Below are positions 58,488-64,000 of a stretch of 64,000 nt of DNA, one piece after another; position 1 is the first letter of the stretch, and each line of letters opens with the position of its first letter. The stretch comes from SZUA-35 sp965530755. GTDB taxonomy: Bacteria > Actinomycetota > Acidimicrobiia > Acidimicrobiales > SZUA-35. A model generated the notes under the pieces. The model saw nothing but the letters and a program-made list of their open reading frames with translations. It did not search any database and had not been told where the DNA came from. The translations under genes and the position numbers were made by a program. The stretch is from the NCBI GenBank assembly GCA_965530755.1, contig CBESNA010000015.1, forward strand, positions 22,244 to 86,243. Direction: 5' to 3'.

Positions 58488-59456
58488 CTAGCGGGACGCT
58501 TTTCTGGCCAAGCGTTTCTCGCGCTTCTCCCGTTCGGCTGTGATCTCGGGGTCGCGCTCCTTGAGCAGCGCAAGCACCGGTGCGGCAACGAAGACAGACG
58601 AGTACGTGCCGAGGATCAAGCCGATGAACAGGGCGAGAGCGAAGTCACGCAGCGTGGCCCCACCGAGCAGCACCGATCCGATGATCAGCATCGATGCCAC
58701 CGGCAACACGGTGGTGATGGTCGTGTTGATCGAGCGCATGAGCACCTGGTTCATCGAGCGGCTGACGAGCTCGGTGTAGCCGTCGGCCATGGCTCCGGCC
58801 TCCTCTTGTTTCTCGAGGACCTTGTCGAACACCACGACCGTGTCATAGAGCGAATAGCCCATGATCGTGAGGAGGGCAATCACGGTGGCCGGACTGACCT
58901 CGAACCGGAACAGCGAATACAGACCTGCGATCAACAGCAGATCGTGGACGACTGCGATGACGGCCCCGACACCCATCCTCCACTCGAGTCGCACCGAGAG
59001 ATAGATCAGCACGGCGAAGAAGAAGAAGATGAGCGCTTCGAAGGCCTTCTTGGTGATCTGGTCACCCCAGGTCGGTCCGACCTCGTTGATGCTGACCTCG
59101 TCTGCGGTCACGCCGCCGAGTGCGGCCAGTTCGTCGACGATCGCCGACGAGGACCCGAGGGCCTCGGACCCGGTCTGCACCCGAATGAACGAACCGGCGT
59201 CTGGGTCGTCGACCCTCTGGATGCGAGCCGTGGCGTCCGAGATGGCGCTGCGAGCGTCCTCCACCTGGATGCTGTCGTCAACCGGGACTTCGAAGATTCC
59301 ACCCCCCTCGAAATCGATGCTGCGGTTCAGCCCGGCCGTGAGGATCAGGATCAGTGAGATCACGGTCAGCGAAATCGAGATCGGCAGCGAACGCTTCCAG
59401 ATCGGAACGAACCGGAAGTCGGCCTTGCCGTCGAATACTTCGGAAATCGAGCTCAT
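58488..59456 (-). CDS. secF: protein translocase subunit SecF
   Basis: 322 residues, six membrane helices. LNRSIDFEGGGIFEVPV (first periplasmic part), LEWRMGVGAVIAVVHDLLLI, TIMGYSLYDTVVVFDKVLE and SMNQVLMRSINTTITTVLPV are SecF signatures. Uses the proton gradient to help release of exported proteins, with SecD. ATG overlaps the secD stop (ATGA). Confidence 0.95.
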   Translation of the reverse strand: MSSISEVFDGKADFRFVPIWKRSLPISISLTVISLILILTAGLNRSIDFEGGGIFEVPVDDSIQVEDARSAISDATARIQRVDDPDAGSFIRVQTGSEALGSSSAIVDELAALGGVTADEVSINEVGPTWGDQITKKAFEALIFFFFAVLIYLSVRLEWRMGVGAVIAVVHDLLLIAGLYSLFRFEVSPATVIALLTIMGYSLYDTVVVFDKVLEKQEEAGAMADGYTELVSRSMNQVLMRSINTTITTVLPVASMLIIGSVLLGGATLRDFALALFIGLILGTYSSVFVAAPVLALLKERDPEITAEREKREKRLARKASR

Positions 59457-61063
59457 GCTGCATCTCCTCGCAGTCCGAGCAGTCTCGGATTCTTCTTGAC
59501 CGCCCCCATGTTGGCGAACCACGCAAGTGCCGGCCGCATGAAGAGGTAGGACACGAACAGGTCCAGGAGGGTCGCCACTCCCAGGTAGAACGCGAACCCT
59601 CGCACCGCACCGACCGTCAGGAAGTACAGCAGTGCTGCTGCGATCAGGCTGACGATGTCGGCCTTGAGGATCGTGCTGATCGAAGTCTTGAATGCACGCT
59701 CGACCGCCGTGGGCACCTTGCGCCCCTCGGACACCGAGTCTTTCACGTTTTCGAAGTACACGATGTTGGAGTCGGCCGACACGCCGATGGCCACGATCAG
59801 ACCCACGACACCGGCCAGCGAGATGGCCAAGCCCTGCGTCGCCCCGAACCAGGAGACGATGCTCCACAGCATCAGGCCGGACATCACCAGACCGGCAATG
59901 GCGACCAGGCCGGCCAAGCGGTAGTACGCCATCAAGTACAGAGCGACGAGACCGAGGCCGATGAGGCCGGCGAGCGTCCCGGATCGCAGGACGTCGTCAC
60001 CGATGGTGGCCGACACCGTTCGGGTGGCCTGTGCCTCGAGTTCAACGGGCAGCGCACCGAAGCGGAGCGCAGTGTTTACGTCGCGGGCCTCAGATTCCTC
60101 GAACGAGCCGCTGATGACGATGCGGTCGCGTTCGAACGATGCTGCGTTGATCGACGGGGCCGAAATCGACTGGCCGTCGAGCACGATTGCGAGGCGACCG
60201 GTCGGGCAGATCTCGGTCTGGTTGAAACACAACTGCGCCACCGCATTGAATCGGTCGATGCCTTCGGGGCCTGCCTCGAAGACCGGGTTGACCGACCACT
60301 CGCGACCGTCGAACCCCACTTCGGAGCCCTCCAGAGCGTTGCCGGTGAGCAGAGACGGGCCGAGGCACAGAGCCCCACCCTCGCGGGACTCGAGCAGGAC
60401 ATACGCCTCGGCGAAGTCATCTTCGGGCGCAGTGGGCTGGCCAGTCAGACATGCCTGCTGGATCGCCAGCTGAGTTGACGTGAGCGGCACAGCCTCGACC
60501 GGTGCCTCATCGACCGGGGTCTCGTCGACCGGTGCCTCATCGACGGGGGTCTCGTCGACTGCTGGATCGGCGTCGGTCTGGCGCTCGCGGATGTGACCGA
60601 GCGACTCTTCTTCCTCTGCACCGGCATCGACGGTTGTGTCGGTCGTGTCGGTGGGCTCCGTCGTGTCGGTCGTGTCCGTGGATTCGCCGGGGTCGACTTC
60701 GAATGTGGGAAGCGGTCCGAGATCGAGCAGGACCGGACGGAACCGCAGCTCGGCGGTCTGGCCGACCAACTGCAGCGCTCGTTGCTGCTCCTCGACACCG
60801 GGGAGATCGACGACGATGGTGTCGCCCTGCCGGCTGATCTCGGGCTCGGCAACACCCAGGGCGTCGACGCGGCTCCGGATGATCTCGACGGTCTGATTGA
60901 GTGCCTCTTCGTCTGCATCGCCGACGGTCTGGTAGACCACCGAGACGCCACCTTGCAGATCCAGTCCCAGCAACGGTTCGTTACCGGCGGCGAGGGTGTA
61001 GATGAAGCCGCCGACGGCGACGATCACCACGAACAGCCCAGACACCAGATGGTTGCGTGACAT
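59453..61063 (-). CDS. secD: protein translocase subunit SecD with repeat insertion
   Basis: 536 residues. LLGLDLQGGVSVVYQTV at the start, the P1 base (GDTIVVDLPGVEEQQRALQL), LPVELEAQATRTVSATIGDD and the membrane part (GVSADSNIVYFENVKDSVSE, IVSLIAAALLYFLTVGAVRG) are typical. Residues about 127-192 (60488-60685) are an unusual low-complexity insertion: TDTT repeats, then VDETPVDEAP repeats. It lies in the periplasmic P1 region. Starts one nt before the yajC stop. Confidence 0.95.
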   Translation of the reverse strand: MSRNHLVSGLFVVIVAVGGFIYTLAAGNEPLLGLDLQGGVSVVYQTVGDADEEALNQTVEIIRSRVDALGVAEPEISRQGDTIVVDLPGVEEQQRALQLVGQTAELRFRPVLLDLGPLPTFEVDPGESTDTTDTTEPTDTTDTTVDAGAEEEESLGHIRERQTDADPAVDETPVDEAPVDETPVDEAPVEAVPLTSTQLAIQQACLTGQPTAPEDDFAEAYVLLESREGGALCLGPSLLTGNALEGSEVGFDGREWSVNPVFEAGPEGIDRFNAVAQLCFNQTEICPTGRLAIVLDGQSISAPSINAASFERDRIVISGSFEESEARDVNTALRFGALPVELEAQATRTVSATIGDDVLRSGTLAGLIGLGLVALYLMAYYRLAGLVAIAGLVMSGLMLWSIVSWFGATQGLAISLAGVVGLIVAIGVSADSNIVYFENVKDSVSEGRKVPTAVERAFKTSISTILKADIVSLIAAALLYFLTVGAVRGFAFYLGVATLLDLFVSYLFMRPALAWFANMGAVKKNPRLLGLRGDAA

Positions 61064-61389
61064 CAGTCGATCTCTTCGGTGTCGCCGATACCGGAGGCGA
61101 CGGTCTCGTCACCCTCTCCGTCACCCTCGTCCTCGCCGATGTCGTTGATCTTGCCCGTCACCGAGGAACGGGACATCTTGAGCTCGACTCCGTCGGCCAC
61201 TTCCAGCCAGATGACGGACTCATCGAGATTGTTGATGAAGCCGTGGATGCCCGAGGTGGTGATCACTTCGTCGCCCTCGTGGAGGCTGCCCAGCAGTTGG
61301 CGGGCCTCCTTGGCTCGTCGTTGCTGCGGCAGAATCAGTGCCACATACATGACGACGAACAGCAGTGCAGGAAAAATCAGGGCTTCCAT
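61063..61389 (-). CDS. yajC: preprotein translocase subunit YajC
   Basis: 108 residues from ATG 61389 (a TTG two codons upstream is possible). One N-terminal helix (LIFPALLFVVMYVALILPQQ) ends in RRAKEARQLLGSLHEGDEVI, followed by the YajC fold (TTSGIHGFINNLDESVIWLE) and an acidic tail (GEDEGDGEGDETVASG). Works with SecDF. First gene of yajC-secD-secF. Confidence 0.92.
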   Translation of the reverse strand: MEALIFPALLFVVMYVALILPQQRRAKEARQLLGSLHEGDEVITTSGIHGFINNLDESVIWLEVADGVELKMSRSSVTGKINDIGEDEGDGEGDETVASGIGDTEEID

Positions 61390-61486
61390 GGACAATCACC
61401 AACTCGGCTCGGGCGGTCAACCGACGAACGCTAGCGCCTGCGACGCAGCAAACGGTCGAAGGGGACACGCGTTCCGGCCGGTCGAA

Positions 61487-62596
61487 TCAGCCCCACGTCT
61501 CCCAGATCTCGCGCCGCAGCTGTTCGAACGTTCCTCCCTCGATCGCGTTGCGCATGCGTGTGGTCAGATCGGCCAACCACGCCAGGTTGTGGAGAGTGAT
61601 GATCCGTCCGGCCGTCGACTCGTTCGTGTTGAGCAAGTGGCGCACGTACGCCCGGCTGTACCTGCTCGACAACGGATGCTCGAAGCCCGGGTCGATCGGA
61701 CCGCCGTCGTCGGCAAAGCGGGCGTTCTTGAGGTTCAGGCGACCCTCGCTGGTGAGCGCCGTCCCGTGCCGTGCGAGCCGGGTCGGCAGCACGCAGTCGA
61801 ACATGTCGACCCCGTGCGCCACTGCCTCGACGAGACCGATCGGATCTCCGAGCCCCATGAAGTACCGAGGCTTGTCGGCGGGAAGGTGTGCCGTGGCCGC
61901 GTCGAGCGCCGGCACCATTTCGTCGCGACTCTCCCCCACTGACAGGCCCCCGATGGCGTAACCGTCGAATCCAATGGCGACCGTCTCCTCCGCCGAGTAC
62001 CTGCGCATCTCCGGATCGACACCACCCTGCACGATGCCGAACTGTGCCTGATCGACTCGATCATGCGCCTCCTTCGAGCGGAGGGCCCATCGTAGGGTTC
62101 GTTCGACGGCGTCGACCTGGACCTGGCGCGGGCTTGGAAGGGGCGGACACACGTCGAGCACCATGGCGATGTCGGCGCCGAGTTGCTGTTGCACAACGAC
62201 CGAACGCTCGGGCGTGAGGTGGACGGCCGAACCGTCGTAGACGGACTTGAAGGTCGCTCCGTCCTCGCTGATCTTCGGCTCGAGCGAGAAGATCTGGTAG
62301 CCGCCGGAGTCGGTCAAGAGGTGGCCGGACCAGTCCATGAATCGATGGAGCCCTCCGTGACGCTCGATGAGGTCGGCGCCCGGCCGCTCCATCAAGTGGT
62401 AGGTGTTCCCGAGCACGATCGGCGGACCCAGCCGCTCGAGGTCACCCGTATCGAGCGTCTTCACCGCGGCCCGGGTACCGACCGGCATGAATACAGGGGT
62501 CGGAATCGACCCACGGTGGTTGGTCATGACCCCGGCTCGGGCCCTGCCGTCTGTGGCCGTGATCTCGAGCGACAGCGGGCCGGTGACCTCGCTCAC
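61487..62596 (-). CDS. tgt: tRNA-guanine transglycosylase lacking the zinc cysteines
   Basis: 369 residues. The barrel and active site are present: TPVFMPVGTRAAVKTL, LLTDSGGYQIFSL (Asp96), GIVQGGVDPEMRRYSAE, AIGGLSVGE, and MFDCVLPTRLARHGTALTS with the nucleophile Asp267. But the zinc loop DPxCxCxxCxxYSRAY reads DPGFEHPLSSRYSRAY: the three cysteine positions are Phe305, His307 and Ser310; only the later His336 (TLHN) remains. Tgt exchanges guanine 34 for preQ1 in tRNA. The adjacent queA supports queuosine synthesis. Activity without the usual zinc is uncertain. GTG at 62596 overlaps the stop of the small upstream gene (GTGA). Confidence 0.93.
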   Translation of the reverse strand: MSEVTGPLSLEITATDGRARAGVMTNHRGSIPTPVFMPVGTRAAVKTLDTGDLERLGPPIVLGNTYHLMERPGADLIERHGGLHRFMDWSGHLLTDSGGYQIFSLEPKISEDGATFKSVYDGSAVHLTPERSVVVQQQLGADIAMVLDVCPPLPSPRQVQVDAVERTLRWALRSKEAHDRVDQAQFGIVQGGVDPEMRRYSAEETVAIGFDGYAIGGLSVGESRDEMVPALDAATAHLPADKPRYFMGLGDPIGLVEAVAHGVDMFDCVLPTRLARHGTALTSEGRLNLKNARFADDGGPIDPGFEHPLSSRYSRAYVRHLLNTNESTAGRIITLHNLAWLADLTTRMRNAIEGGTFEQLRREIWETWG

Positions 62597-62727
62597 CGCA
62601 GCACCCCGTACCAACCGAGCAACAAGAACACAGCAGTGGCGAGGGCGAGGGCGACGAAGAAACCGATCCACTCTTTCCTGGTGGGGGGCCATCCGCTGGT
62701 GCGATGCTCGGGCTGAGGAGCGTTCAT
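62593..62727 (-). CDS. 44-residue single-span membrane protein
   Basis: ATG 62727 to TGA 62593 encodes 44 residues: a polar N-terminus with NAPQPEHRTSGWPPTRKEW, then one helix (IGFFVALALATAVFLLLGW) and YGVLR. It has no known family. TATCCT ends 6 nt before the ATG, so it is likely the first, leaderless gene of the tgt transcript, and its stop overlaps the tgt GTG. Base composition is like a true gene (G/C in most third positions). Confidence 0.7.
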   Translation of the reverse strand: MNAPQPEHRTSGWPPTRKEWIGFFVALALATAVFLLLGWYGVLR

Positions 62728-62733
62728 GACCCG

Positions 62734-62739
62734 AGGATA
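62734..62739 (-). promoter_or_regulatory. -10 element of the small membrane gene and tgt
   Basis: TATCCT (62739-62734) is 6 nt before the ATG at 62727, in the 43-bp gap after queA. Confidence 0.5.
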
Positions 62740-62770
62740 GGAACGTCGCATCGATGATGCGGTCCAGGTC

Positions 62771-63790
62771 TCATGCCCTGGTCAGCAGCATTGCATCACC
62801 GAAGCTGAGGAAGCGATAGCCCTCGTCGAGCGCCGTGCCGTAGAGGTCGCGCCATCGCTGGCCGACGAAGGCGTCGATCATCACCAGCAACGAGCTGCGG
62901 GGCACGTGAAAATTGGTCATCAGTACGTCGACCACCTTCCAGTCGAATCCGCGGTGGATGAACAGATCGGTCGAACCCTCGAGCCGGCCGGTGGCGGCCA
63001 CCGATTCGAGGGTGCGCACGGTCGTGGTTCCGATCGCCACCACACGTTCGGCTCGCTGGATCTGTTCCCATGTGTCGGGGGCCACCCGATAGCTCTCGTG
63101 ATGCATCTCGTGGTCGAGGACCGAGTCGGTGCTCATGGGGCGGAACGTGCCGAGACCCACCCGGAGATCGACCCTGGCCAGACCGATGCCGCGTTCCTGG
63201 AATCCGTCCAGCACCTTGGGTGTCAGATGGAGGCCCGCGGTCGGCGCTGCGACCGAGCCAGGATCGTTGGCGTAGACGGTCTGATACCGCTCGGGATCGG
63301 CCAGCGGCTCGGTGATGTATGGCGGCAGCGGCACTTCGCCTGCGCGCTCGAGCAGATCATCCGACAGCAGGCGCACCACACGGCGACCGTCGTCGAGTTG
63401 ATCCACCACCTCGACGACCGGTTCACCGTCGAGCTCCAGCACGGTGCCGACTCGCAGTCTCTTTCCAGGGCGGACCAGCGCACGCCACTCGTGATGGCGA
63501 CCTGTCGGCTCGAGCAGCAGGACCTCGATCGCGCCGCCGGTGGGTTTGTGGAGATGGAAGCGCGCCGGGAGGACCCGGGTGTCGTTGACCACGACGACGT
63601 CCCCGGGCCGGAGCTCGCCTGGGAGATCGGCGACGGTGAGGTGGCGCACCGGATCACCATCGACCAGCAGACGGGCGGCATCGCGAGGTTCGACCGGCAC
63701 TTGTCCGATCGCCGCGGCTGGCAGACCGTAGTCGAATGCGGCAGTGTCGAACGCGGCAGCGTCGAAGGCGTCGCCGACAGGAGATGTCAC
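62771..63790 (-). CDS. queA: S-adenosylmethionine:tRNA ribosyltransferase-isomerase
   Basis: 339 residues. VVNDTRVLPARF, GSVAAPTAGLHLTPKVLDGF, RVDLRVGLGTFRPM, VLMTNFHVPRSSLLVMIDAF and YRFLSFGDAMLL are complete QueA signatures. Adds and rearranges the ribosyl of SAM to make epoxyqueuosine from preQ1-tRNA. The N-terminus has a small repeat AFDAAAFDTAAFDYGLP. GTG at 63790 with TACATT ending 7 nt before. Confidence 0.95.
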   Translation of the reverse strand: MTSPVGDAFDAAAFDTAAFDYGLPAAAIGQVPVEPRDAARLLVDGDPVRHLTVADLPGELRPGDVVVVNDTRVLPARFHLHKPTGGAIEVLLLEPTGRHHEWRALVRPGKRLRVGTVLELDGEPVVEVVDQLDDGRRVVRLLSDDLLERAGEVPLPPYITEPLADPERYQTVYANDPGSVAAPTAGLHLTPKVLDGFQERGIGLARVDLRVGLGTFRPMSTDSVLDHEMHHESYRVAPDTWEQIQRAERVVAIGTTTVRTLESVAATGRLEGSTDLFIHRGFDWKVVDVLMTNFHVPRSSLLVMIDAFVGQRWRDLYGTALDEGYRFLSFGDAMLLTRA

Positions 63791-63797
63791 GGCTCAG

Positions 63798-63803
63798 AAT
63801 GTA
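63798..63803 (-). promoter_or_regulatory. -10 element of queA
   Basis: TACATT (63803-63798) lies 7 nt before the queA GTG; no Shine-Dalgarno. Confidence 0.5.
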
Positions 63804-63875
63804 ACGAGTGCTCGGGCACAGTCTTGCGGCGGAGAAGACTCGAGAAATCACCTAGGACGAACGCTTGTTCCTGGA

Positions 63876-63902
63876 TTGACTGTCACACCCCCTGAGTACT
63901 GT
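63876..63902 (+). promoter_or_regulatory. promoter of the gene at the right edge
   Basis: TTGACT (63876-63881) and TACTGT (63897-63902) with a 15-nt spacer; TACTGT ends 7 nt before the ATG at 63910. The spacer is short for the main sigma factor, so the -35 assignment is less certain than the -10. Confidence 0.5.
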
Positions 63903-63909
63903 GATGAGT

Positions 63910-64000
63910 ATGAGTTTGACGGAGATCTCGTCACCCACGAAGTGCCGACGGCGCTCCATCCGCGACGTCCGCGCCGCCGGCCTCGAAGCCATCGCCAAAC
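63910..64000 (+). CDS. N-terminal fragment, function unknown
   Basis: ATG 63910 starts a frame running off the right edge: MSLTEISSPTKCRRRSIRDV, then RAAGLEAIAK. Third codon positions are mostly G or C, as in real genes here. Two further ATGs in frame (63904) are possible. Too short to identify. Confidence 0.55.
   Translation, partial: MSLTEISSPTKCRRRSIRDVRAAGLEAIAK

Noticed and set aside
1..64000. tRNA, rRNA, CRISPR array, prophage, insertion sequence or biosynthetic cluster
   Set aside because: No matching sequence patterns or genes were seen in the gaps; the only mobile-like signal is the small inverted-repeat cassette near 21 kb.

Overview
The window is about 64 kb of GC-rich, densely packed bacterial chromosome with almost only housekeeping genes. 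The gene content and order point to an actinobacterium. Markers are an actinobacterial IHF (mihF) directly before gmk-rpoZ-coaBC, a PriA without a usable ATP site, an EF-P with a Lys in the tip loop, DUF948 and DUF6167-like genes between rarA and alaS, and the alaS-ruvX-mltG-aroE...aroB-pepQ-efp-nusB and pyrR-pyrB-pyrC-carA-carB-pyrD-pyrF blocks. The secreted CAP/DUF4214 protein and PhoX-like protein make me guess class Acidimicrobiia (Ilumatobacter-like), but I cannot prove that here. I saw no tRNA, rRNA, CRISPR array or transposase gene.

Layout. 1-2.5 kb: minus-strand translation block infC-rpmI-rplT-trmH, with what looks like the first codons of pheS at the edge; infC appears to start at ATA. 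2.8-10.4 kb: DUF1844 gene, an ECF42-type sigma factor with its DGPF partner, a class V aminotransferase, a secreted PhoX-like protein with a Pho-box-like repeat, a membrane GGDEF-EAL protein and a cold-shock-like protein. 10.4-17 kb: hisE-hisG, a MoaB/Mog protein, and a plus-strand amino-acid group (Cys/Met PLP enzyme, serA, DUF1015, aminotransferase). 17-21.3 kb: rsmB-fmt-def, two RNA methyltransferase genes, and a SnoaL-like gene enclosed by a 32-bp inverted repeat. 21-26.7 kb: priA, metK, coaBC, rpoZ, gmk, mihF.

26.7-35.8 kb is a complete UMP biosynthesis operon (pyrR pyrB pyrC carA carB pyrD pyrF) on the minus strand, mostly with 1-4 nt start/stop overlaps. It is preceded by a compact leader holding a PyrR-loop-like hairpin, an antiterminator and an intrinsic terminator that lies inside the beginning of pyrR. 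35.9-44.1 kb: an HpcH-type aldolase, a secreted CAP/DUF4214 protein, nusB-efp-pepQ-aroB, a prepilin peptidase and a DUF4388 protein. 44.2-51.6 kb: aroE, mltG, ruvX, alaS, two small envelope-type genes and rarA. 51.6-63.8 kb: a membrane-anchored unknown protein, aspS-hisS, rel-apt, secF-secD-yajC, then tgt with a coupled 44-residue membrane protein, and queA (queuosine pathway). The tgt product lacks the usual zinc-ligand cysteines. A new plus-strand gene begins at 63.91 kb.

A recurring theme is a TANNNT hexamer 6-9 nt before the first codon of first genes (CSD protein, hisE, rarA, mihF, apt, queA, def, hisS and others), which suggests that many transcripts here are leaderless or nearly so, while operon-internal genes use overlaps and Shine-Dalgarno sequences.
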